Assembly: GCA_023055355.1 (NCBI GenBank) | Contig: JALJCS010000010.1 | Span: 19,731,001 to 19,795,000, forward strand | Reading direction: 5' to 3' | DNA length: 64,000 nucleotides | Source of the DNA: Agelaius tricolor | Taxonomy: Eukaryota > Chordata > Aves > Passeriformes > Icteridae | In this document: positions 42,501-50,661 of the stretch, in pieces | Layout of the letters: each line of letters begins with the position of its first letter | Numbering within the stretch: position 1 is the stretch's first letter | Notes under the pieces: model-generated | Databases searched by the model: none | Seen by the model: only the letters and a program-made list of their open reading frames with translations | What the model was told of the DNA's origin: nothing | Translations under genes and position numbers: made by a program

Positions 42501-45500
42501 ATCTTATAGGTCATATATTGTAGGCAACACCCGAACATAATCATCTGCATGCCCTGAATCTCAAACACACATGTACTTTTAGCCAGGTGTTTAATAGGTT
42601 GCATTTTGTTCCTCATAATGGGAACATGGAAACTTGTATTCACAAACAATATTGCTAATTCTCTTCACTGTATAATTACTTCTGTCAATTAACCTTTCCC
42701 TAAGTTTTAATAAATTATTTCAATACAAATTTTCAGTTAAAAATGAGACAACTAAAGAAAAAGAGAAATAATTTACAATTAAAATTTATTTTGTCCACTC
42801 TTTCTTTTCCACTTTTTTTTTGTTTTTTTAAGGCTGGAATGACACTCACGTATGATCCAACCACAGCTGCTTTACAAAATGGGTATGTTGAGTAATGTCA
42901 CACTAAGAAAAAATATGTTTGCATTATGAAAGATGCACAGAACTAGCATTTAATAAATATTTCTGCATTTTCTAGATTTTATCCATCACCCTACAGTATT
43001 ACAGCAAACAGAATGATCACTCAGACATCTATTACGCCATATATTGCTTCTCCAGTTTCTACATACCAGGTTTGTATTTAGAGCTTGGTAGCTGAAATGG
43101 TTCATTGGAGCTTATGTTTATTTATCAATTGTTGCATCTGGTTTTATGAGGTCTCCAATAATGTTACATTTTAATGAAGTGGCCTCCTTGTGCTGTACAG
43201 CATGAAAGTGACAGCCTGAAAACCTGAGTGTGTGTTTCAGGAAGCACAGTGCTTTAATGAGACCCTGGTGTCTTGCAATACCAAGTCTCCAACTTGTGCT
43301 GATGGCTGAGGGATTTGTAGCCATTTCTGCCTTTCATGGGAGATTTTTCATTTTCTCTCAGGCAAATTATTTTAATGTCACCAGTATATATGAGTAATTA
43401 TTCTTTATTTAAAGCCTTATTGGTTTAATTAAATTTATTTTTAAATGTGCTCTCCATGCATTTTGAGCTTTTCTCTGTATTTTTCTCAGAAAGCCCAACA
43501 ATAATATCTTATGTAGTTGTACTAAGAGGGTGCAGAAACGTTCTTCACATTAGAGAAGGAAATTTTAAAAAAAGAGCTCCGAGGTCAAATTACTTTGGGA
43601 TTCAAATGCAGTGTTTTTGTATTAGGAGTAAAGCATTTAATAGCCTAGGACAGTATTTCTAAACCAAAGGCTACTTTATTTTGAATAATGAATTAAAATA
43701 TAAATTGTGGACGTTTTCGGTCCAAAGCTTTCTGAAGAGGGATTTTGATAGGTGCCATCTTGAGTCCTCACAAGGGATATTGATATACAATTCAACACAT
43801 TGGGAAATTACATGGAACAGTTTTAGCACTTTAATATAGATCTCTTAGCAATCCTCAATTTTAGGGCATTTTACAAAGAACTTGCTTTAAATACAACTAG
43901 TATGGCAGTCTCGGATGTGTGCTCTGTAATTACTACTTGAGATATGCCAATTATGGCACTGTATGCTAAATTATGAGCTTTTTTGGCATTTTACTGTTTA
44001 ACACATAGATGGAGTAAACAGCAGTGATTCAGGTCATAAATAACCCAAACTAAATAAATTTAGAAGATTCTTACCTCTGTGTGTCAGGGGAAGAAGAGGC
44101 TGTTTGCTTTCTAGTGAGAGAGACATGCAGAGCTTTCTGATGTGCTCTGTGTGTGAATGAGTGTGGAAGGATGTGTAAAGGGAGGTAGGAGGCTGGCAGA
44201 GGCACTGTGGGTCATTTCATCAGCTGTATCCTGCAGAAATTTCCATGTAGCCTTCAATTCCAAGAGAGGAGGATGAGGAAGAATTGTCTCATATTAGTCT
44301 GGACATCTAATGCCATCTTGCATGAGCAAAGTATTGTGTAGGAGTTAAAACAGCATTCTCTGGTGTGAAGGGCAGCTGCATTATTTTTATATTAATTTCT
44401 GAGGTAACTTATGCAACACAATGTTTGCTCTCGGCAGACAGTGCTAGACTGTATTTGTCAGTATACTGAATCATTCTGCTTGGTACTGCATTACCTCAGA
44501 AATTACAGTAAGTTCTTACCCAGGAAAATATTTCAGTAAAATTAACTGCTATTCTTTATTAAAATATAAATTATTTATCAATATATGACTCTCTGATATT
44601 CAGAATCCAAGTAAAAATTGGAAGTTGGCATGGAAACATACTACTTAGCAATACAGTATTATTTTTTGGGCTTATTGAGATAGACAGACCACAATCCATT
44701 ATGTTTCCAGAAATGTAGTTACAAGTATTTCAATATACATGGCATGGAGCTTAAATTATTGTGGATGGAGTTATTAATATCATTATGCTTGAAGTGACAC
44801 AGTAATTGGAATTGAAAATTAAATTGAAGTATTCTGTATTGGGGAGGAAGGAGGTTCGTGGCCAGAAAAGTTTCACAATTTGAGTATTAGTCACATCTTC
44901 ATTACTGATCCCTTCTCACTGAAACCTGCAGCTTTCTGTCTTCTACACAACAGCATGTCTCACACAAGCAAAAGGTTTTTTGCATTTTTTTTGTTTTGTT
45001 TTTTTCTTTGAGGCATGGTATAACCTGCTGCTAGATTTATTCTTATTCAGGTAAACAAATTTAATAAAGTTTTGGCTAGTGTTTGTTTCTGCAACCCCTG
45101 TATATCCAAATGACTGCACTGAGCCAGTTACTATCAAAGTGTGAGATTAGCCAAAGCTTTAGTCAGGCTGTACCGGTATTTTTGCCATTAAGATTTTGCC
45201 TGAGGAAAGGGAGTGTTCCAGTCTTTTCCATTCCATTTTTGAACTCCTGTTTGCTCTTTTCCTGACTGAAAAAGAAAAAAAAAAAAAAAAACAAAAAAAA
45301 ACAACAAAACCCAACTCTGCTTTGAAACTAAGTACCAAAAGGAGGCAAGAAATATTTTCATCTTCCAGAAAATGCCTCACCTGGATTTTTTTCAAGGCTG
45401 TGTGTTTACCTGTCCTGTTCACAGGACTCTGGGAATGATAGTAGAGGCATTTAAAAGGTTTTAAATGTCCAGCAGCAGTGGTGAGCCTGCTCTGTGTGCA

Positions 45501-48500
45501 GTGCAGGTCAGATTCCTGCCTTACCCAACACACCTACAGCAGGTGGAGAGGAAACATTTTTGTCCTTACCTTTATTTTTCTTGCACACTTTTTCAGAGAG
45601 CTGTTGCAACCAGCTCTTTTTAACCAGGATAACAATATAACCTTTACACTCCCTTTTTATATTTCACTTTGTCATGCAAAGTTAGGCATCCTCCTGCAAT
45701 TGAAGTATTTGGGTGATCGCTGATTTTGGAGAGAAAATGTGCTTGTTGCAAGAGCAGGGACTCTCATCAGAACCTCCTCTTCCTGTGCTTTGGGAATAAC
45801 ACACCACAATGTCTCAGAAAACAGTACTCCTAAATCTCCTTTTTCCTGGAACAAGAATTCCTGATCTTTTTACAGCAGAATTACAGCAGAATTCCTGGGG
45901 TTTTTTTCAGTTGTGAAAATACAATAATCTATTTTAATCAGATCACACCAGAAGGCAAATGGTGCTATACTTTTGGAGATCCCAATTACTTTTGCACAAA
46001 GGAATTTCTGAGACAGAAGGAGTTTCCTTTTTTAATGTAGCAGAAATCTGCCATTCATCTATTTGACCCCTTTCACTGTTTCTGAAACCTGCACTAAAAA
46101 CATTGTCTTCTGTTCTGAAAGGTGTATGTGGTGTATGGTCTCCAAATCTTGTATGGTCTCTGATTTACAGGTTACAATGAATACTTTTTTCATAGAAATC
46201 AATGTTGTTCCACAGAGGGACTAATTAGGTTAAAAAGTCAATAAATAAGGGAGGAGGCATGTTAACATGATTTAGGTTATTACTGTATCTAAGTTGGAGT
46301 AATGTGTAAAATGAAAAATAAAATGCCAATTTTGTTCTAGGTTCAGAGTCCTTCTTGGATGCAGCCTCAACCATATATAATGCAGCACCCAGTAAGTTTT
46401 TATGCTTCTCCATTGTTGTGTTTATCTATTATATAAACACTTTACATACTTTAAACCACAGGAAGTATGTCAGTTCCTGCTCAATTAGTTCCATGGATCA
46501 AAATGAAAAATGAAACAAAGACAGTAACCTGAACTGGGGCCTCATTTTATTAGGAAAAAAAGTAAGCTACCTTCAGAGTATCAATGTGATGAGGACCATT
46601 AGAGAAAACTTCCAAGAGGAAACTTAGTGGTGTTGGGTTTTTTTTGGTTTTGTTTTATTTTATTTTACTTGAAATGGAAACCACTTTGCAAATGCCAAAT
46701 GCTTTACATACTGCCTACCTTTCAGGAGCTGAAATTGGAGACCCAGTGTTTTAGAATAGGTCTACAATAGTTCAGACCGGGTAATTTGTGAAAGACAGAT
46801 GGATGTGGTGATATGAATGACATTATGGGCACTCACTTGAGAAAACCTGCATAGCTTGTTCTGGCTTCACCACTCCTGAGTAATGCTGGTCTCCCTACAC
46901 TTCTGGCTGTGGCATCTGAACCAGACTGTCAGGCATTCTGATCTCTACTCTCCCGTGACATTTCGCTTCTTGTCTGTGTCATTTGCCAATTAAGTACCAT
47001 TACATCTGAGACCTACTGGGTTTCCTGAGATGAGCATTACTAATAATAACAGGCACTTGAATACATGCACTCCCACAGTTAACAAACAGGTCTGTTTCCA
47101 GATGCAGAAGGGATATGGTCTTCACTTTAATTAACCTCTCCATGCAGATTATAGAATGTAAATCATCTTGGCTGAACATTTTCTTCTTGGGCATGCAGAG
47201 AAGCTGATGTTGAACCAGAACACCTTCTCACACACTTAATTGTTGTTGTATTTGTGGTTTTTGATGTTAAATACACATACACAGAGTAGGTTTTAACTTC
47301 CTTCTCTAGCAACACAGATTTTCATAGAACAACATCCTGCAGATAATGCTGTGAAAGACAAGAGTTGATATAATGGGGTATTAGTTTAGGTGTATTAGTT
47401 TCACAGGTACACAAGATGAGATTTCACAGTTGCAAATAAAGACCTAGATTCTAGACTGAAGTTCAGTTTTGGCCTGTGCAAAGACAGGTGCTGTCTTGCT
47501 CATTTGCTTTTCAGAGAAGCCTGCAGTCTACAGACAGGAAATTCTTTCAGTGTTTGATGTGCCTGTGACTCATTTCATCTACACTGATCACATGGTTGTT
47601 TTTCCAAGTATATTCTACACTTCTTTTTTTTCTTTTTTTTTTCATTTTAAGGATTAGTTATTGATTCAAAATACTTGCTTTCAGTACACTGCAATTATTT
47701 CTGTTGTTTTGAGCCTCCATTAATTTTAATCAACACTTTCTGCAAGCATAAGTCATACAAAATATTTGGAAATGTGTTTTTGTGGAACATGATAAAATGA
47801 AATTTCTTGATAATTTTCCATTTCAGCTAACTCTGAAAACCTGTGTGCTGTCCATATTTAACAATCTAAAGTGTTTAGAAGTTTGGAGTATAATTTTTAT
47901 GAACTTAACAAAACAGTACAGAAGCAATAGAAATATCATCAAGAGCAGCTGGTATTTAGACAAAGAATCAGCACTGCTAAATCACTCTTCTGAAATGTGT
48001 GTGCTAATGAAAGCAGCCACTAAGCAGGGCAGCTGCCTCGTGTGTGAACATTGTGTGTGATGGGTAGGAACACAAACTCCAAAGCCACCACTCCTAAAGA
48101 TGAGATAAAAGTTTCTTCCTGAAGCATGAAATTCCAAAGCTTAAGCTGAGTGAATCTGTACCAGGTAACATGTGCAAATTTTTGCTTTCAAGTCAGCATC
48201 TGGTTAAACTCATATTTTGGAAAGCATTTTCAGCAGATCTCTCAAGTGTACTGCACGTCAGTTGAATGTCCAACAGGAAGTCAAAGCAGGTCTTCCACCT
48301 TGAGCATCTGCAGATGCTCAAGTGAAATATTCAGAATGCCTCAGACTTGCTTTTCAAGTCAGTGCCTGGGATTAAGGAGAGTTCTCGTGGTACATCCCCT
48401 CAGAAGGAGACTCCATACTCAGACTCTCAAATCAAAAATTAAATCTGAGTGCTGCAACCATTTCTTTGTTTCTGTTTTAACAGGGTGCTGTTCTGACTCC

Positions 48501-50654
48501 CTCCATGGACCACACCATGTCACTACAGCCTGCATCAATGATAAGCCCTCTGACACAGCAGATGAGTCATCTTTCATTAGGCAGTACTGGAACAGTATGT
48601 AGCAATTTCATACAAAATAGAACTTACCCAAGTAGAAAATACTGCATGTAGATCACAGTATCCCTGTGCAGTTTGCATGTGGGAAAAAGTAATCCTATAA
48701 GTCATTTTATGTCCAGTAAATTATTAGGATCTGTCTCCATTTTAAAATTATATTCATCAGCTTTTATTCAGTCTATTAACTGATTAGAAATTGGAAACGA
48801 GTAAATAAAAATAGACCAAAACAAATGAAAGGCATCCTGGAGGTAACTTCAGAGTTGCATTCAAAAGATCAAAAATAGTTAGTTTTACTCTTTATATTTC
48901 TTTCTGCAACTCTAATCTCTTGAAGTGTGGAACAGAAGTTAAATCAGAAGAGATTCAGACTTGCCTCTAAACTGCAAGACCCTTCTTTTCAGACCAGAAG
49001 GGGTTAAAAAAAGAAAATATTATGGCTGGGATTAACAGAGAAGGAAAAGTCCTTTACATAGTCTTTGAAGTCCAAGTTTATATTTTCTCAAAATAGATAA
49101 ATGACTTTTCTGGAAAACCAATTGATTTCAGACACAAAAGTCTTTCTCTCCTGTATATTGCTTTAGGGAAACAGTCAATATCTGTTAAGCAATACCATGA
49201 CAGGTATTTTGAATACTTTTATATTGGGCTTTCACTCAATGTAATGGTCTCTGTCTTTCTAGTACATGCCAGCCACAACAGCTATGCAAGGAGCCTACAT
49301 CCCCCAGTACACACATGTCCAGACAGCAGCAGTTCCTGTTGAGGTCAGTATATTTTATAAAAGACCAGCGAGAAGAAATATTAATACTTTTTTTTTTCCT
49401 AGGAAAATTAGTGCTCAAAGGCAAATATTGTAACTGTGAATGTACTGTGAATGCCACCTGTATTAAAACTATGAAATGTCATTATTCTCAACTAATATAG
49501 TCAGTATTACAACAAAGAATTACCTGTACTTATGGCAGTACACACTCAGAGCAATCTGCTCCATGAGCATAGCTCAGGCAAACCCTGTGTTTTGTCAAAC
49601 ATAACTGCAGTAGTAACAAGCCAGGGAATGTATTGTAGTTTTGATCTTTCACTTAGTTTACCTGTGTACAAAATTATCTGCCAGCAGACCTTGATTGTAG
49701 CTTTTTACAAAGAATCCTGATTTGACCCTGGCATCTCAGGAGATTGTGCATGTTTGTCTAATATATCTCTCAATCGAACAGGAATTTATTACTTTTGTTG
49801 GAGATCATAACTGAATAATTCATCTCCTACTTTGGCTTACCTTACAGCCTTTCATAGGTCAGTACTGCTTTAACAGAGGAGCTAGACAAGGCATGCTGCA
49901 GCTCATATATTCAGAATGAGTGCCAGACAGTCTCTTCCAGAGCCTGTAAAAAAAAAACATTTAATTTCAAAGTCTGTTTATCCAGAAACTCCAGAATTTG
50001 TTTGATTCATTTTGGTGCATCTGCCCATGTGGATCAGAGAAGTTCTTCTGGTAATTACCTGATTGCTCTGTCTGCCAGAGCACTCTCAGCTAAATTAATT
50101 GCCTGGTTTCTGGGGAGCCTGGTGCAAAGTCCCATCTACAATTCTTTGTGTTGCCTAGTGCCAACCCCATCACAGTACTCATAGTGTTTGTGTGGTAAGT
50201 AGATCTCGTTCTTCTCCTTCCCCTTCAAAAGGAGAGGGACAGAATGCTCTTTTACATCTACAGATAGAAAATATTCTAGCAGTTATTTGCTCTCTCTATT
50301 TATTTATATATTGTCAAAAGTATGAGGGGTTTTCTTTTCATTATCATGAAAGCATCTGAGGAAGTACAACGTTTGCATGATCATTTAATTCCTCTGTTTG
50401 CTGAAATATTCATCGAGGTGAAATTAACACCTCAGATTTGGAATACCTCACTTGAGAAATGTGATGAAGATTTTAGATTTGAAGACTGTTAATTGCATGA
50501 GTCAAGTGGAAATACAAATTGCAGGTAATGCTGCTTGATTTTGTGTCTCATGGCTTGCCTTCCTTTTTATTTGCAGGAAGCCAGTGGCCAGCAACAGGTT
50601 ACAGTAGAGACATCCAGTGACCATTCTCCATATACGTATCAGCAAAATAAGTAA
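15482..50654 (+). CDS. RBMS1: RBMS1, two-RRM single-stranded nucleic-acid-binding protein (11 coding exons, 5' end outside window)
   Basis: The joined exons are 15482-15540, 18373-18464, 30225-30382, 33475-33554, 41846-41952, 42833-42882, 42976-43069, 46341-46391, 48484-48594, 49263-49343 and 50577-50654. They give 319 full codons plus TAA, and all phases match. The product holds the second half of RRM1 (RNP1 KGYGFVDF), all of RRM2 (RNP2 LYISNL, RNP1 RGVGFARM), a basic linker ([11 protein letters not shown]) and a P/Q/M/S/T-rich C-terminal region ending [13 protein letters not shown] (MSSP) proteins are known to bind A/U-rich single-stranded RNA and DNA, and act in mRNA stability, splicing and transcription. 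RRM1 RNP2 and the initiator Met are encoded upstream of the window. RBMS3 has an extra stretch before its C-terminus that is absent here, and RBMS2 differs in the linker, so RBMS1 is the best fit. No frameshift or premature stop is seen. Confidence 0.96.
15541..18372 (+). other. RBMS1: RBMS1 intron (2832 nt)
   Basis: The intron is bounded by GTATGT and TTTCAG. It splits RRM1 between CK and GYGFVDF. It contains an AT-rich patch at about 16030-16360 that is dense in homeodomain and POU-like cores (see findings). A minus-strand open frame at 16878-17147 has no recognised product. Otherwise nothing stands out. Confidence 0.85.
18373..18464 (+). CDS. RBMS1: RBMS1 coding exon (exon 4 by human numbering): RRM1 RNP1
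   Basis: The exon is 92 nt. It starts with the last two bases of a glycine codon, then reads [20 protein letters not shown] and [10 protein letters not shown]. The aromatic residues of YGFVDF are the canonical RNP1 nucleic-acid-stacking positions, and the rest is alpha2-beta4 of RRM1. The acceptor is TTTCTCTTTCAG and the donor is AAAG followed by GTGAGT, a near-consensus site. It ends on a codon boundary before QQEQDPTN. Confidence 0.98.
20945..20970. repeat. (ATT/ATC)n simple repeat
   Basis: This is a short trinucleotide-type tract alternating TTATTATCATTATC-like units inside AT-rich intron sequence. Confidence 0.75.
25928..25943. repeat. (GA)n microsatellite
   Basis: About eight uninterrupted AG dinucleotides lie within the intron. 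Confidence 0.85.
26466..26542 (+). mobile_element. CR1 LINE 3'-end fragment
   Basis: The sequence has the typical CR1 3' tail order: CTAGTTGGACTTGCTGATCT, then GGGTCCCTTCCAACTTGAG, then CTATTCTGTGGCTCTGTGAT. Only about 80 bp is left, which fits the usual strong 5' truncation of CR1 insertions. It is in the same orientation as RBMS1. Confidence 0.85.
27469..27484. repeat. (CTTG)4 simple repeat
   Basis: Four perfect tetranucleotide units are followed by a T/G-rich stretch. Confidence 0.8.
28631..28696 (+). repeat. Long polypyrimidine tract ending in AG
   Basis: About 64 nt of almost pure C/T (with a single A), ending CCCCTCCTAG, is followed by GAAAAAC. It has the form of a strong splice acceptor, but no matching exon with a good donor was found downstream. 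It may be a pseudo-acceptor, a binding site for polypyrimidine-tract proteins, or only low-complexity sequence. Confidence 0.75.
28990..29168 (+). mobile_element. CR1 LINE 3'-end fragment with internal deletion
   Basis: CR1-like sequence runs from about GATGCACAGAGAGTTCCACC through CTTCTTTACTGTGCAG. It then jumps to a 3' tail reading GGTCCTCTCCAACCTTACCC and ATTCTGTGATTCTATGA. The central part expected between these blocks is missing, so the copy is old or internally deleted. It is in the same orientation as RBMS1. The AT-rich stretch after it (29174-29200) is simple sequence. Confidence 0.85.
30225..30382 (+). CDS. RBMS1: RBMS1 coding exon (exon 5 by human numbering): RRM2 RNP2 to RNP1
   Basis: The exon is 158 nt. 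It encodes the short inter-RRM linker [11 protein letters not shown]2 RNP2 LYISNL, helix 1 ([14 protein letters not shown]), beta2-beta3 ([15 protein letters not shown]) and the start of RNP1 (RGVGFA). It ends after AG of an arginine codon. The acceptor is TTCTCTTTCAG and the donor is AAG followed by GTACCT. Base use is clearly richer in GC and CpG (CCCGAC, CTCGAC, GGACTCGAG, GAGCCGTGGCG) than the surrounding intron. Confidence 0.98.
30383..33474 (+). other. RBMS1: RBMS1 intron (3092 nt)
   Basis: This AT-rich intron splits RRM2 RNP1 between GFA and RME. The only named item is a 12-bp tandem duplication (AGTATATAAGA units) near 33190. A short GC-rich patch at about 32700-32830 has no gene signature. 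Nothing else is recognised. Confidence 0.85.
33475..33554 (+). CDS. RBMS1: RBMS1 coding exon (exon 6 by human numbering): end of RRM2
   Basis: The exon is 80 nt. It starts with the last base of an arginine codon, then reads [18 protein letters not shown] and IKTPPGVS, ending on the first base of an alanine codon. It supplies the last residues of RNP1, helix 2 and beta4 of RRM2. [10 protein letters not shown] is one of the segments that favours RBMS1 over its paralogs. The acceptor is TTTTCAAAG (a less usual AAAG with a weak tract) and the donor is TCTG followed by GTATGT. Confidence 0.97.
33555..41845 (+). other. RBMS1: RBMS1 intron (8.3 kb)
   Basis: This is an AT-rich intron with a 33-bp-period duplication at 39173-39224 and several open frames under 150 codons on both strands. 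The longest is 35289-35732 on the minus strand. None has a recognisable domain or splice support, and no CR1 or other named element is seen. Confidence 0.85.
39173..39224. repeat. 33-bp-period direct duplication
   Basis: The 19-bp string TCTGCAAGGGGTTTTTTAG occurs at 39173-39191 and again at 39206-39224. The two copies are separated by 14 bp that include part of a GAGCACTAA/AGCACTAA echo. Confidence 0.85.
41846..41952 (+). CDS. RBMS1: RBMS1 coding exon (exon 7 by human numbering): post-RRM2 basic linker
   Basis: The exon is 107 nt. It starts with CT of an alanine codon, then reads [18 protein letters not shown] and [26 protein letters not shown] closes RRM2, and [11 protein letters not shown] is a basic, flexible linker. 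The acceptor is TTTCTTCTCAG and the donor is GAG followed by GTGAGA. The alternative GCAG at 41853 would break the frame established by the previous exon. Confidence 0.97.
41953..42832 (+). other. RBMS1: RBMS1 intron (880 nt)
   Basis: A short AT-rich intron bounded by GTGAGA and a T-rich acceptor ending TTTTTAAG. Nothing is recognised inside. Confidence 0.88.
42833..42882 (+). CDS. RBMS1: RBMS1 coding exon (exon 8 by human numbering)
   Basis: The exon is 50 nt and reads [16 protein letters not shown] plus two bases of a glycine codon. The acceptor is a long T-rich tract ending TTTTTTTAAG, and the donor is TGG followed by GTATGT. Skipping this exon alone would shift the frame. Together with the next exon the sum is 144 nt, a multiple of three. 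Confidence 0.96.
42883..42975 (+). other. RBMS1: RBMS1 minimal intron (93 nt)
   Basis: The donor is GTATGTTGAG and the acceptor is CATTTTCTAG. At 93 nt it is far shorter than every other intron in the window (668 nt to 11.8 kb) and close to the practical minimum for vertebrate splicing. An in-frame TAA lies early in the intron, so retention would truncate the protein. Confidence 0.93.
42976..43069 (+). CDS. RBMS1: RBMS1 coding exon (exon 9 by human numbering)
   Basis: The exon is 94 nt. It completes the glycine codon, then reads [18 protein letters not shown] and [13 protein letters not shown]. This is the start of the Pro/Ser/Tyr-rich, probably disordered C-terminal region. The acceptor is TTTTCTAG and the donor is CAG followed by GTTTGT. 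From memory, mammalian RBMS1 reads SIATN where this exon reads SITAN. Confidence 0.97.
43070..46340 (+). other. RBMS1: RBMS1 intron (3271 nt)
   Basis: AT-rich intron with an A-rich low-complexity run at 45269-45310 (about 20 A, then AC/CAA interruptions). Several chance open frames occur in both directions, for example 45159-45533 on the minus strand. No exon or element is recognised. Confidence 0.85.
45269..45310. repeat. A-rich low-complexity tract
   Basis: A run of A residues interrupted by single G and C bases, ending in ACAACAAAAC. It is possibly the decayed tail of an old retroposon. No upstream body was recognised. Confidence 0.8.
46341..46391 (+). CDS. RBMS1: RBMS1 coding exon (exon 10 by human numbering)
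   Basis: The exon is 51 nt and symmetric (phase 0 on both sides). It reads [17 protein letters not shown]. The acceptor is TTTTGTTCTAG and the donor is CCA followed by GTAAGT. It encodes a proline/glutamine-rich piece of the C-terminal region. Its length allows clean in-frame skipping. Confidence 0.96.
46392..48483 (+). other. RBMS1: RBMS1 intron (2092 nt)
   Basis: Bounded by GTAAGT and TTTTAACAG. T-rich tracts occur near 46637-46670 and 47622-47645. No named element or exon candidate is seen. Confidence 0.85.
48484..48594 (+). CDS. RBMS1: RBMS1 coding exon (exon 11 by human numbering)
   Basis: The exon is 111 nt and symmetric (phase 0). It reads [19 protein letters not shown], then [18 protein letters not shown]. 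The acceptor is CTGTTTTAACAG and the donor is ACA followed by GTATGT. It encodes a Met/Gln/Ser/Thr-rich, low-complexity section typical of the RBMS C-terminus. The window's long frame at 48150-48602 overlaps this exon in a different register and is not coding. Confidence 0.97.
48595..49262 (+). other. RBMS1: RBMS1 intron (668 nt)
   Basis: Bounded by GTATGT and CTGTCTTTCTAG. Nothing is recognised inside. Confidence 0.88.
49263..49343 (+). CDS. RBMS1: RBMS1 coding exon (exon 12 by human numbering)
   Basis: The exon is 81 nt and symmetric (phase 0). It reads [18 protein letters not shown], then VQTAAVPVE. The acceptor is TCTTTCTAG and the donor is GAG followed by GTCAGT. It is a Tyr/Met/Ala-rich part of the C-terminal region and can be skipped in frame. 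Confidence 0.97.
49344..50576 (+). other. RBMS1: RBMS1 intron (1233 nt)
   Basis: Bounded by GTCAGT and TTTTTATTTGCAG. Only chance open frames are seen. Confidence 0.88.
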
Positions 50655-50661
50655 CTGTGAG
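50577..50661 (+). CDS. RBMS1: RBMS1 last coding exon with stop codon (exon 13 by human numbering)
   Basis: It codes [19 protein letters not shown], then TYQQNK, and stops at TAA 50652-50654. After the stop come 7 nt (CTGTGAG), then GTAGGG, a credible donor (GAG followed by GTAGGG). The exon therefore probably ends at 50661 and is spliced to an untranslated exon at 53537. If this donor is not used, the 3' UTR simply continues. The short stop-to-junction distance is below the usual threshold (about 50-55 nt) for nonsense-mediated decay. Confidence 0.94.

Noticed and set aside
45159..45533. 124-codon minus-strand open frame
   Set aside because: It is kept open by translating the A-rich tract at 45269-45310 as a run of Phe. 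Low-complexity artefact.
48150..48602. 150-codon + strand open frame
   Set aside because: It overlaps the true RBMS1 exon at 48484-48594 in another register and has no homology that I recognise. The exon frame with matched splice sites explains the region.
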